Assembly: GCF_000283155.1 (NCBI RefSeq)
Contig: NW_004454163.1
Location: 6,084,027 to 6,148,026 of the forward strand
Origin: Ceratotherium simum simum
Lineage: Eukaryota > Chordata > Mammalia > Perissodactyla > Rhinocerotidae
Direction: 5' to 3'
Length of the DNA stretch: 64,000 nt
In this document: piece by piece, positions 12,455-23,646 of the stretch
Numbering within the stretch: the first letter of the stretch is position 1
Layout of the letters: each line of letters opens with the position of its first letter
The notes under the pieces: model-generated
Database searches by the model: none
What the model saw: only the letters and a program-made list of their open reading frames with translations
What the model was told of the DNA's origin: nothing
Translations under genes and position numbers: made by a program

Positions 12455-12620
12455 AATAACATTGCTTCTTTGAAGGCCTCCAGATGCCCCAACTGGAATA
12501 ATCTCTTCCACTTTTCTTCATCCTCTGAAATCCTCATATCCTAAATGTGTCTCCCCTCTGGCTCTTGCCACTTTTGATACTGCATTATAGCTAATTACTT
12601 CATGAGTTTGAAACCTTTAC
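12455..12620 (+). mobile_element. L2-like 3' fragment, sense
   Basis: 'GAAGGCCTCCAGATGCCCCA' then 'TACTGCATTATAGCTAATTA' resembles the sense L2 3' region after the inset 12331-12440. It probably continues the element at 12140-12330. Confidence 0.5.
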
Positions 12621-12624
12621 AAGA

Positions 12625-13855
12625 TCTCTGTGTTATAGGGGATGGATTCTAGGTCCAATTTATCATTGTCTTTTCCAGAGCTCATAACCTTGCACTAGCC
12701 TAGGAGCTGCAATGTTCCTAATAGATATATAAATGAATGAATACATTTGCTGAAAATGGATAATAATAACCTTATTTTGGTACTTCCTAATGACCCACAT
12801 TGCTGAGCAGAGCAATTCAATTATTTGTTTCAAAGGGATTAAACCTGAATCTAGTACAATTTCTCTAAAAAATCACTGTTTCTTATAGGATTCCAAGATT
12901 TACATAAAAACCCCATAGGTGAATAGTATGTTGTTAAGGATTACACATCTAAAGTACTTGAAACTATATCACCTCTACTATCAGCTCCGTACTATGCATT
13001 TACTCGTGCTTTTTGTATATTCTTATAATCATGGTAAGTCAGAAAAGAAAAATAAAGTGACTTCTACTTGTTGATTGCTAAAAATAAAATTCTGCCTCAT
13101 ATTTAGCTTTCTGGTTTTACAGCTCTCTGCAAGGATTTACAGCTGGCATTTTTAGTGATTACTTCTGCATTTCCTAGGCACACTAATCATACTTCTGGCA
13201 GGTTCTGTGATTCACAGTGAATACTAGAGTTGAATCCTGATTGTCTCCACAGTAAATATTATAGTTGAGGCTTGATTCTCTCCAGTGTATTAATGGTCTG
13301 TTTGATTAAAAGGATGAGGAAAAACCACTTACCCTTAAGAAATTTTTAAATACCACCAAGGAATCTGCGCTGAAGTATCCGATAGTTTTGAACTGGAGAC
13401 CCACGATACATGTTTTCAGATACACTGGCCACTTCAGCCTGCTTGCACCTACCCATGCTCGCTAGTGCTGTTTGAGCTTTGTTTGAAACTGCGTAAATGG
13501 GTTTGACGCCTTTCCTTGTCAGCTATCAGAAGGCCATTTCAGATAATCTGCTAAAGCCAACATTCAGAGTATTCTGAGAGTAGGTAGGGTGGTGGCTCAC
13601 CAAGGAACTATGGATTTAGTTACAGGCTTGGGTGGCCTCAGTCATTCACCTGGTCACCACACTCAATTTTCTTTTCTGTGATTAGACAATGATCTTCCAG
13701 CTGGATTAGTAATATTCTCAAATAGCTGATATAGTAGCACTGTTGCTGATTGATAGGGAGGAGATTTTCACTTAAGAAATGACTCTTTAAAAATGTCCCT
13801 ATGCCCGCATTTCTATTTAGTTACTTCCCACTCCTTACCCTGGTTAATAATCCTA
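12625..13855. other. Unassigned non-coding stretch
   Basis: No exon, RNA gene or confident repeat was recognised. Confidence 0.5.
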
Positions 13856-13859
13856 CAGT

Positions 13860-14065
13860 GTTTACCAGTTATTGAATGATAGCTGTGTGCTAGGTACAAT
13901 GCAGTCATTATCTAAATCAATCCTCAGGATTACTCTAGGTAAGCACTATTATTATCCTTGTATTAAAGATGACAAAATACCTTTACAGAAAATAAGCAAC
14001 AGCTGTAATTCCAGCAGCCCTTGGTCACTATGCTGTCCTTCTGCATCTTGCCAATGTACTCAGAG
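13860..14065 (-). mobile_element. MIR SINE
   Basis: 'AGTTATTGAATGATAGCTGT', 'GTGCTAGGTACAATGC', 'TCAATCCTCAGGATTACTCT' and 'GCACTATTATTATCCTTGTA' follow reverse-strand MIR closely. Confidence 0.8.
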
Positions 14066-15139
14066 CACAGTCAGTACCTTTAATACTGGCTGGCACAAAG
14101 CTTAGTTGTGAAAATTAATCTCTTGGGCACATTCTGAAAACAAATCTCATACTCCGAACCCAAAATGCAGAAGACTTGGGAACGTGTCTTCCAATGAGGA
14201 TAATTTTCCACTATGTATGTATTTAGAAAATTGACAGTAAAACTGCAAAAGAATAAAAAAGATATAGCATTAATAATATTAAGGAATTCTTTTACATGTA
14301 CTTTTTTTTCAGAACCTGGTAGCATGCTGGCGACATATGATATTCTATTATTGAGCCAGATGAAAAAGAAAACCCCAATCTAGGAGGCAGGCAAGAAAAC
14401 TACTGGTTCAAGAGGTGACCTTTCCACACTACACCCACCAACCCACGGTCTTCTCTGGATCAGTTATTGGAAATTATTGCCTCCCTCTCTTATGCAGTTG
14501 GTGGTACTTTGGAGTAACAGGAAGATGAACATCACCCTAGCGTAACTCAGATCGGCCCTCCTACCCCCAGGGTCTCCTCTCCCCTCCCCCACATAGCCAT
14601 TTCCCTGCTTAAAGATGCTCAGAATCCTACTTGCTTACCTTTATCTGGTAAAGGCAACAGTGGTTAAAGGCATAGCCATGCAGGTAACTGTTTTTGAATA
14701 TTATGTTCATCTTTATTAACTATTATTAAAGGAAAAGGAAAAGCTGTTAGATATATAAGCAGACTGTTGTACGTCTTGCCCATTCAACTGTCAATTTTCT
14801 TATGTGTTTTCACTTTTTATCATAGAAATTTTATAGGTATTAATTTCTAAAAATATCCAAAGGGTCACTAGTCAGGTTAAATTATCTTCTCTTTTCTATA
14901 AGTACTTAGGTATACTATTAATAAGTAATAATAGATACATTTTTCTGGAAGCTAGATTGCCCAAGTATTTTTCTAGTCTTTCCAGGAGTCTTTCAATCTT
15001 TGCATGGAGTAGATAGACTCTTTGAGAAAAAAGTCAATATTCATATATACAAAGAAAACATTATCATTTTACCTTATTCTCAAACCTATCAAGTTTCACA
15101 TTCTATCCTTAAATGAGGAAACAAGGGAGGCTTTACACA

Positions 15140-15195
15140 AAAATACACATACACACATGCACATATGTTTATACACACACACACCACACACACAG
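15140..15195. repeat. CA-rich imperfect microsatellite
   Basis: Interrupted (CA)n with ATACACACAT-type variants, ending in a purer 'ACACACACACACCACACACA' segment. Confidence 0.8.
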
Positions 15196-17667
15196 AGTTA
15201 TATTTAATTGTCAACCATTTCTCTTGCTGCAGATGAAAAAATCAAGTTATAGAAATGGACATTAAGTTCTTGACAGTAATTTATGGTTTGAGGAATCCCA
15301 TTGCAGGATGCCTTATATAATTATCAAATTTTAACACAGTTTATAGTTCCTTTTGTAAAGTTACAGTTATAAGTTCCTTTTATTTCTTTAATTAGACATA
15401 TCTCAGCCGTGATTTTATTTCCAGTTTTAGTGTTGCTAAACTCTAAGCACTAAGCACAGACTGTCAATTCTAGAAAAGCTGAAGGAAGCCATTTATTAAA
15501 GCAATTCATCTTGGTTAAGCCAGTGAAGGCTATATAGTTTGAGTTTTATCTTCTCCACATTGTCCTGCTAGGAATCACGTTCGGGGAATAGAGGGGCTCT
15601 TCTTACCTTAAATGTCTGAGAATTATGTCATTTTTCTTCTCCTGTTAATGGCGATGGGGTGCTAAATGACTGATGAGCTGCCAATCACCATTAACCCCTT
15701 TCTTCCTGAACTTTCAGGTCAGGGAGCAATCTGAAGTTGCTTTTTACTCTCATGTTGAAGTCCTCCAAGCCCCGTCAGGTTTCCCAAACCACATTTTACA
15801 GATGTCACAGCCTTCAGTTGTGTGGCTTTTCTTTGTTTGGTATCTCTGAAGGAGTTTTGTTAACAACCCATAAAATCTTAGAATATATAGGATTCCTTAT
15901 TTTTATTATATTTCTTGGTAATAAAATCTAGAATGAAGAGAAGATAAAATTCTAATTGCTAGATGTTGAAATGTTTTGTTTAATACTGTAATGCAGTTAT
16001 CTAAAAATTAAGTGAAATTAATAGTCTATTTTACATAATCTTTCCATATTTACGTAGTCTTACTCAACATCTTTTTAATCCCAACCATTGGAATCAGATA
16101 ATATAAGGTTGCTATTCTGCAAATGTTGTAAGCTTGTCCGAGCTTGCTTAAACTTTTCTTGCTTTTGTATATTTTCTAAATATAGATGCTTTTCTTGGTA
16201 TTGCTCAGAAATGTTTGTCAAGAGTTTAGATCTTTAAAAAAACTTGTCAAAAAGTGAAATGTGATATAAATCAATTTCCTTTCATTGTCCAAACTGAAAG
16301 GATTAAAAAACAATTACCCTGAAGGGTGGTAAAAGCATTTATCTATATTTTATCCCTTATGAAAATGTTTATATTGTAACATTCAATGTAACATTCAGCT
16401 TTTTTTAATGAGAAAGCATGTATATGAAAAATCCTTAAGATACTAACATGTTAATTTTTCTTTAAAATATTTCCATAACTTTAAATGAATATGCTAAATT
16501 TTGCATATTCCACTTTCCATTTAGGGAAGGAAGAATACTAGAAAGAGATTTTAAGGGAGCGTGATGAGCCATTCTCCAATAGAAGTCTCTGCCAGAGGCT
16601 GTCTCAGTTTCTGAATTTGAAGGACAAAATTAGGTTACTTATTTGGGAAGGAGGGGAGACACTGCATGGCTCTAAATGGAGAAAGACTTGGGGAACTGCA
16701 CCCTTTCTTCCAACTAGTTCAGGAGCCAGGAACACTATCATCTTTTCATTGTTAGAATACACCATTGGACAATCGATTTATTCAGAATGGCCTAGTCACC
16801 ATTAATGAAACCTCTGCTCAGCTGTATGTTTTCTAGCTATGCTTATAAAAATTAAAGTCAATAGTAAAAGTTAAAATGGATGAAAGCGAAATTTAAGGAT
16901 AAGAGGTGGATGACGTTGGAGCCCCAAATTGGCATCTGTACGACTCCAGGACTCCAAAGTCCTCAAGGTAGATGACGGCTAGGAAGAAGATGAAAGAAGC
17001 TGGGTGATGCCGCTGATTCAAGGACTGGAAGTAAAAGGACGGAGCAGCAAGGTGAAGCAGAAAGGCTGCTAAGAACTTCTCAACACTAGCTTGAATTTAG
17101 GGGGAGAATTTAGCAGTGGTGACAAATTATACTCTAAACACAAAACACATATTCAGGCAAATCTAGAAATTATGATTTTTCATTGGTTGATTTAAATAGC
17201 CAAATTAGTGTCTAGATTTTGCTGTTATCAAAATCCTTACTAAGTCAAAATTTTAGCCCCAGGTATTATCATACAGTCTTGACCACCACAGTCGAATCAT
17301 TCTTAAGAGCATCCAAATCTAAAACAGATCTAAAAAGTTCAGGAAGCTACACCAATTCATTTCTACAGAGCTCATTTTCTTCTTCTGTAGGAGTGGTAAG
17401 AGGGAAAACATTTCTCAGCATCTTTGGCAGTGCCATTTCATTCTTAGTAAAGTGGCCAGAATTAAATGAACTATGACAAATGCCCTTTTACCCCTGGACC
17501 CGAAGTTGAGGCCAGTTGGTCATTCAGGGTAAGATGTCTTTCAGAGCTAGGCTTATGTTGTACCCATTCTTTGGCGTAGAGAACTAGGATCTCCAAATGA
17601 GCACCTTAAATGGAATTTTGAAGCCTGTATTTTTTAAATGCCCACTACCATGGCCCGCCTTCCTGTC

Positions 17668-17672
<5 letters not shown>

Positions 17673-17707
<35 letters not shown>
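17673..17707. repeat. (TG)n microsatellite
   Basis: About 17 uninterrupted TG units, the longest dinucleotide run in the window. Confidence 0.95.
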
Positions 17708-17710
<3 letters not shown>

Positions 17711-17747
17711 ACTGGAAGGAGATGATATCAAATATCTTCTTCTAAAG

Positions 17748-18053
17748 CAGCACCGTCCAACTGAAATATAATGCAAGCCACATATGTAACTTTATATTTT
17801 CCAGTAGCCACACTAAAAAATAAAAAGAAACAGGTGAAGTTAATTTAAATATATTCTACTTAACCCAGTATATCAAAACTATGATCATTTGAACATGGAA
17901 TCAACATAAAAAGTTTTCAGTGAGATATTGTTCATTCTGTTTTTGAAATCCAGTGTGTATTTTACACTTACAGCACATCTCAATTTGGATTAGACACATT
18001 TCAACTGCTCAGTAGCCACGTATGGCCAGTGGCTATTGGATTGGACAGCTCAG
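17748..18053. mobile_element. hAT-type miniature transposon (MER58/Charlie-like)
   Basis: The ends CAGCACCGTCCAACTGAAAT and ...ATTGGACAGCTCAG form a degenerate terminal inverted repeat (TGTCCAAT-type). The body carries the familiar 'TAATGCAAGCCACATATGTA' and 'TCAACTGCTCAGTAGCCACG' blocks. The flanking 8-mers TTCTAAAG (17740-17747) and GTGTAAAA (18054-18061) match at 5 of 8 positions, as an old 8-bp hAT duplication would. There is no coding content, and the exact family name is uncertain. Confidence 0.7.
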
Positions 18054-18369
18054 GTGTAAAACATGACTCCCTCTTAGCACAACAATATCACATTGAAATG
18101 CCTAGCTTCTGATATTTCAGCTCTCAATCTGAATATGGTTCTCTTTACAGAAGATATTCATATGCATAAATATTTTGATATAGATTCTAATGCAGGCACA
18201 CACACTAACATATACACGAACTAACATCTGGACTTTAATGACCTACCCAGATTTCCTTCTAAATAAACCTGAAAAATAAAATATTTCCTCTCTCCAATGC
18301 TTTCAGAAGGAGCGTGTGTACCTATTATCCTGCACATTAATGAGTTACCATATTTAGTGTTGTCTGAGC

Positions 18370-18380
18370 TGCTGACTCAT
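18370..18380 (+). promoter_or_regulatory. NF-E2/small-MAF-like site
   Basis: TGCTGACTCAT matches the NF-E2/MARE half consensus (TGCTGA + AP-1 core TGACTCA). Occupancy is unknown. Confidence 0.3.
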
Positions 18381-19197
18381 AGGCCACGAATGGCCCCGCT
18401 GCCCATGGTGATTGTTTGACAGAATGCCAGTAACGCTGCCTACAACTTCTGAAAAGCTGACCTTGTAACAACATCCACATTCTTTTGGTTGGTTTTGCTG
18501 ACATACTCTCAACTCAAAAACTGTTTTCAAAACAAAAGTATAATGAAGTATTGAGCTTCTAAAGGCAATTGTATTTCAGTTCATTAAATTATCTGACTGT
18601 GTCAAGGAGGGCAAAGCAGCAAGGAAATGAGTATACAGGGGAACCATCCTTGAAAGTTGACATTTGAGCTACAGGCGTATAATACTTGGGGACAGTGTTC
18701 TCAGACAATGTGGGCATCCAAATGAAACAGGGCTACCATGGAATCTGTTTTTTTTGACCTTCTCAAGAAAGTTTATTAGCTCTACATTACCGACCTATTT
18801 GAAATTCTATTTAATTTTTTAAAATTGCAAAATTTATCCCATTCCTCACCCTAAAATACTTTCCTCAAGTTAAGCTTCTAAACAAAGGGATATGAGATGC
18901 TCTCCATTAATTAATAAGTGCTAAGCTGCTATTAAATACTTAAAACAGGGATCAAATTATCAAGTACCTACTAGATACCACTCTAGCTAGTGGATAAGAT
19001 GATCCTTCACATTATACTCATGTATACATGTCTATACAGAGTCTAATCTGCATTAACAGTAAAATGATCATGTGATTCACATATCACATATAATAGTCAG
19101 AGACTGCTTCGCTGATTTTAGTGAGTTTTGCGCAGATGAAGTTTTCAAAAAAGAAACAGAATCAACGTGTGCAGCTAGTTGTTTTGGCACTATCTAA

Positions 19198-19210
19198 CCA
19201 CTAGAGGGAG
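19198..19210 (+). promoter_or_regulatory. CTCF-like core motif
   Basis: CCACTAGAGGGAG resembles the CTCF core but lacks the expected C after the G run. Weak. Confidence 0.2.
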
Positions 19211-19939
19211 ATCAAGGCTCCTCTCTCTCCTCTCTTCCCACTCTCATGCCCCCAGTGAGTGGTGATAGAGCTGAACAAGTGCGAAGTTTATTGGTCCATG
19301 AGCTCCGGGAGGGAAATGAAATTATATCTTTGGAGAAATCTAAAATTTGGCAGCCTGCAAACATGACAACATGTTTGTTTGGCCTACCCAGTTTGAAGAA
19401 CATGTATAAATTTGAAGATTTCATATAAAAATCTGGATTTCCACCCTGAACGCAAGAAAATAGGAAGATGAAGCTATCCTGGGTCCGTTTCTCTACATGG
19501 CACAGTCAGACGCAGCTGCTCTCTTTAAACAAGGCACACACTCTTCATTTCAACTCCATCGTTACCACTTTCTAGTTCTCTATTATTTTTCCAACACTGA
19601 GACCAAATATCACGTGCTACTTATAATCAAGCCTGCATCATTGTTTTCTTGTTGTTAAGAGCTGTTTTGTTTTGATTTTTTTAAACTCCGATCAATATCA
19701 AAAGTGGTAAAAAGAAAAATAGAACAACAAAACCTCTTATAATTTCAAGGAAAATAAGAGAAAGAATGTTTCTTTGAGGCAGCAAAAAATATTCATAGGG
19801 GTAAAATATGTAGGCACAGTGTGCCTGGGTCACCTTGACTTATGCCCAGCTATTTCCTCCATTTACATCAATTAGATGGCCCTTCGAGCTTAGAGTTTTC
19901 CAACCTTTAGAGTCTCTGCCAGATTCCTGTTTGTGAGAG

Positions 19940-19963
19940 TGCAATATACATGTATATTGCACA
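19940..19963. repeat. Perfect 24-bp palindrome
   Basis: The arm GTGCAATATACA is followed immediately by its exact reverse complement TGTATATTGCAC with no spacer. The right arm runs on into a short CA tract. Confidence 0.95.
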
Positions 19964-20547
19964 CACACACCTCCCCCTTTATTGAAGCAATTACCTTCTT
20001 TCCCCCCTTTTTATTGAGAGTCTACTTCCTTGAATTCAGTTTTCTCCACAAAGTGGTAAAATCTGGAGGACTGAGATTGGGCAAGTGTAAATGTTCCGGG
20101 AAAGACATTTCTCAAGTGTTTGTTCTAGGCCTTGGGCAAAGGGATCCCCGTGACTCCTTGTGTTCTAGCTTTCATAGGGTAACCCATTAGTAACACCTGC
20201 TTTCTGTACGTGATTGTGGCAGGCAGCAGATCAGGGTTTGGGGGATCCTGGGTCCTAGTCAAAATACAGTCTCTCCTTTATCACCACTTACTCTAACTAC
20301 CAAGAAATATCTCTCACGACTGACCTCACAAGGATTTGCAAAATCAGCATACAAAGGGTAAAATATCAATCTTTGTACTCAACATAGTAGGGGAACAAAA
20401 CATAACTTCATGTAGCTTATATTCACAGAGGAGATCTAGAGCTAAAATTGGATTAGTGTAGCATAAACAAATTCTAACAAACACAGCTAATATTCTGATT
20501 TACTCACATCATTGCTTCTTGATCTCAAAATAAGCAATAATATAAAT

Positions 20548-20800
20548 ATTAGTAATCACAGTTCACATCTGTTGAGTTTACTGTGTGTCAGACACTGTAT
20601 TAAGTGATCTCCTTTAATCCTTAGAACAACTCTGTGAAGTGAGATCTTTCTTTATTCCTATTTTAAAGGTGTGGAAAATGGGGCTTGTAGTGCTTAGATC
20701 TCATCTCGTAGAGATGAGATCAGTAATAAAGTGAGATCTACTAGTGGATCTGTCCAATCTCAGAGCCTTCACTCAACCACTTTATCACCTTCCCTTCCTT
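20548..20800 (-). mobile_element. MIR SINE
   Basis: 'TGTTGAGTTTACTGTGTGTC', 'AGACACTGTATTAAGTGATC' and 'TTTAATCCTTAGAACAACTC' are reverse MIR blocks. The region corresponding to the MIR head ('CTCAGAGCCTTCACTCAACC') is kept too, so the copy is nearly full length. Confidence 0.8.
20697..20721. repeat. Perfect hairpin, 11-bp arms and 3-nt loop
   Basis: GATCTCATCTC, loop GTA, then GAGATGAGATC. It lies within the MIR copy but is not part of the MIR consensus. Confidence 0.95.
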
Positions 20801-21127
20801 TTAGGCCAATGGTTCTCCAAGTGAAGTCCCCAAGACATTTTCTTGGGGTCCTTGCGGTCAAAACTATTTTAATAATAACTCTAACATATTATTTGTCATT
20901 TTGACTGTGTGGACATTTGCATTGATGACAAAAAAGTAATGGTGGTTAAATCAGGGCAGTGGCACCAAACTGTACTACATTCTCACTGTCACCCACTTGC
21001 AGTAGAAAGCAAAGCAAGCAAGCATCAACAGCAACAACAAAGATCTTATTAAATCTTGAAGCTCTACTATACATCTTTTTATTATTCTGTGTGAGGAAAA
21101 TGGGAAGTGTGCATAAAGAGCTCTTGA

Positions 21128-21431
21128 GGGGCTGGCCCGGTGTCTTAGCGGTTAAGTGCGCGCGCTCCGCTACTGGCGGCACAGGTTCGGATCCCGGGCG
21201 CGCACCGAGGCACCGCTTCTCCGGCCATGCTGAGGCCGTGGCCCACATACAGCAACTAGAAGGACGTGCAACTATGACGTACAACTATCTACTGGGGCTT
21301 TGGGGGGAANNNNNNNNNNNNNNNNNNNNNNNNNNNNNNNNNNNNNNNNNNNNNNNNNNNNNNNNNNNNNNNNNNNNNNNNNNNNNNNNNNNNNNNNNNN
21401 NNNNNNNNNNNNNNNNNNNAAAAAAAAAAAA
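21128..21431 (+). mobile_element. tRNA-derived ERE-type SINE (long-bodied subfamily), contains assembly gap
   Basis: The head GGGGCTGGCCCGGTGTCTTA carries a tRNA-like A box ('TTAGCGGTTAAG') and B box ('GGTTCGGATCCC'). The body includes 'GCAACTAGAAGGACGTGCAA' and 'ATCTACTGGGGCTTTGGGG', then poly(A). A 13-bp TSD, AAAGAGCTCTTGA, flanks it at 21115-21127 and 21432-21444 without mismatch, which indicates a fairly recent insertion into the hAT transposon. The same subfamily occurs at 61486-61695 and in older form at 23429-23646. Confidence 0.9.
21310..21419. other. Assembly gap, 110 N
   Basis: 110 undetermined bases lie inside the A-rich tail of the SINE. The bordering sequence is ...TTTGGGGGGAA and poly(A), so the missing bases are most likely tail or simple repeat rather than a gene. 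Confidence 0.95.
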
Positions 21432-22472
21432 AAAGAGCTCTTGAAATGTATTAAGGGATGATGGCTGTCTCCAAGTACGATTGTTTGGTGTACAAACTGA
21501 ACTAGCCACTTCTTTCATAGAAAAACACACTTACTTCAAAGAACAACTGGCAGATAAACTATGGTTGTTCAGACACAGTATTTGGCAAATGTTTCCTTGA
21601 AAATGAATGAAGTGAGCCTGTTGCTTAAGAGAAAACTAACAGTATTTTCTGACAATGATAAAATTCAAACTTTCAAGTAAAAATTAGAATTTTGGAAAGC
21701 TTGCATCTGCCGTTATAAGCTTAATGACTTCCCAACAGTCTTCCCTAAAAGACTTCTCTGGTGAGATTGATGGTAATATTAACAAATATGACTTTTTGTT
21801 CTTGAAAATGAGATGTTTCAACATTTGGAAGATCTGCATAACTCAGTGAACCAATACTTTCCAACTGACCAATTCATGACATTATAAAATCATACATAAG
21901 TTAAAAAATCTATACAGAGTATGAAACAGATAATGGATTTTAATGTAATGGACTATGCAAAGTTCATGGATATGGTTTCAGATTCCATATTGCCACTCAC
22001 TTTTAAGAAACAACCACTTGTTGAGTTGCAGTGTCATATCAAAGAAAAATAACCACAATCATTTGAAAGACTATAAAAATATCCCGCCTTTTCAAACTAT
22101 GTCTGTGTAAGTTTGCAGTTTCTTCATATTCTTCATCCAAAACAACATATTGCAAAAGATTAAATGCAGAAGCAGATATGAAAATCCATCTATCTTCCTT
22201 CTATTTAGCCAGATATTAAAAGAGATTTCCAAAAATATAAAATCATGCCATACTTCTCACTACATTTTTTTGTTTTGGAAAATATTTCTATCTTATTAAA
22301 AATAGGCATTATTTATGTTACATTTAATGGGTTTATCATTTTTATGTAAATAAATTTATAAATAAATATTTTTTAAATTCCTAAGTCAGTTTCTAATAAG
22401 TTTAACACTGATAGATATAACACACATCAACAAAAGCTCTTTGGGATCTTCAGAACAAAAAGTTTGAGAACT

Positions 22473-22797
22473 TTCTATGTGAGCCACCACCACAGCACGG
22501 CTACTGACAGATGAGTGGTGTGGTTCCACACCCAGAAACCAAACCTGGGCTGCCAAAGCAGAGTGTGCTGAACTGGAACCACTAGGCCATCATGGCTGGC
22601 TCAACATCCCCTTTTTTTAATGTTACTAATGTAACTGGTAAAGGTCCCAGAAAATCTTTTCTTTAATTTTGCTTTTTTTTTTTGCATATATCCAGTTTCA
22701 TGACTTCTTTCCTTTTTTCTTTCTTTCCCTCTGTCCTTTCTTCTTTTCTATTTGTTTGGATCTTTACATCATGGTAAAATCAAACACATACTTATAT
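22473..22797. repeat. Local duplication, derived copy
   Basis: It contains a reverse-strand SINE piece (22473-22604) plus about 190 bp of unique flank ('TTTTTTTAATGTTACTAATG', 'CAGTTTCATGACTTCTTTCC', 'TTTGTTTGGATCTTTACATC') that recurs at 23515-23817. This copy has no upstream target-site repeat and its SINE starts abruptly at 'TTCTATGTGAGCC', joined directly to the end of the hAT element. It is therefore probably the secondary copy. Confidence 0.85.
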
Positions 22798-23413
22798 AGT
22801 ACCATTTCTTTTTAACTCCAAAGAGGTTGGAGTGGCAACTTACTGATACCAAAGTAAATGCTGTATCTTTTATCTCCATTTTTAAAAAAGATATTCGTCT
22901 CCTCTGAGTCAGATGAAAATGATATCAGGCTTCAGTAGCCCTTAGGTGGCTACTAAGGCATACAGCATATTCAAGGCCATCAGTCAAGATAGAAATGCAC
23001 CACTGAAGGGCAAGGCCTGAGTGTTCTTCCCAGAACTAGATCCTTCTTTCTCTTTATGATTTCCAGAAAAAGCATTTCTTTGTCTAAGAAAACACCCATC
23101 CATATTTTGCACATAAATATTTTTTTCTGGGGAAACAAGATATACATTGCAAGCAAAAAATATAATAATAATAAATTAAGCATCTGGTTTTCATGCCAAA
23201 GAGTTTGTCACTGAAATTGTGTCCAAGTAACTGCTATGTTTGCATGCATGTTGTTTTGAGAGTGAGCTTTATGGTTAGGTTTTATGCACATTAGAGAAGA
23301 GTAATGGTAACCAAAAAAATGTGGAATTCTATGTGCTTAGTACAAAGATTTAATTCAGGATATTTGTGGGAGGTATGGTACCCTGCTTGCAAACATTTAC
23401 TCCCCTATCCACT
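22798..23413. other. Unassigned spacer between duplicated copies
   Basis: About 600 bp of sequence not shared between the two copies, with no recognised exon or repeat. The minus-strand 67-codon frame at 22980-23183 is in AT-rich DNA and has no signature. Confidence 0.5.
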
Positions 23414-23428
23414 CATCCCCTTTTTTTT

Positions 23429-23646
23429 CACCCTACCCTACGTCTGTGCCAATATTCCTCCTTTTTGCTCCCCCACCAAAGCCCCAGTAGATAGTTGTGT
23501 ATAGTTGTAAGTTCTTCTATGTGAGCCGCCACCACAACATGGCTACTGACTGACAAGTGGTGTGGTTCCATACCCCGGAACAGAACCTGGGCTGCCAAAG
23601 CAGAGCACGCTGAACTTTAACCACTAGGCCATCGGGGCTGGCTCAA
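23429..23646 (-). mobile_element. Older ERE-type SINE, source copy of the local duplication
   Basis: Reverse-strand SINE: 'AAAGCCCCAGTAGATAGTTG', 'TGGTGTGGTTCCATACCCCG', then the head 'AACCACTAGGCCATCGGGGC'. An exact 14-bp TSD, CATCCCCTTTTTTT, lies at 23414-23427 and 23647-23660, so this copy records the original insertion. The tail side is C/T-rich and diverged. Confidence 0.8.

Larger units (their letters stand above)
14070..17740. other. Unassigned AT-rich stretch
   Basis: 3.7 kb without a recognised gene. The frames at 14080-14325 (minus), 15022-15207, 15737-15931, 16617-16805 and 17219-17476 (plus) are short, have no domain signature and lie in AT-rich DNA. I reject them as genes. Confidence 0.5.
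18062..20545. other. Unassigned stretch with several short palindromic or regulatory motifs
   Basis: No exon was recognised. The two frames at 19212-19424 (minus) and 19246-19428 (plus) lie over each other on opposite strands and have no domain. The block 18300-18480 has higher GC and complexity than its surroundings and could be conserved non-coding DNA, which cannot be tested without alignment. Confidence 0.45.
20807..22472 (+). pseudogene. Decayed hAT transposon with transposase relic
   Basis: The left end CAATGGTTCTCCAA and the right end 'AAAAAGTTTGAGAAC' are the diverged inverted termini of a CAGTGGTTCTCAAA-type hAT (Charlie/ZBED-like) element. Between them the sequence follows an autonomous transposase, including 'GAAGATCTGCATAACTCAGT' (about 21828) and the C-terminal dimerisation region with 'ATGGTTTCAGATTCCATATT' (about 21972) and 'CAACATATTGCAAAAGATTA'. 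Stops and frameshifts break all frames. It is split by a SINE at 21128-21431. The last few bases of the right terminus are replaced by the junction with the duplicated segment starting at 22473. Family assignment is from memory, and the subfamily is not named. Confidence 0.8.

Noticed and set aside
20959..21444. 161-codon plus-strand frame spanning the N gap
   Set aside because: It runs from hAT transposon through a SINE and 110 N, so the translation across the gap is meaningless.
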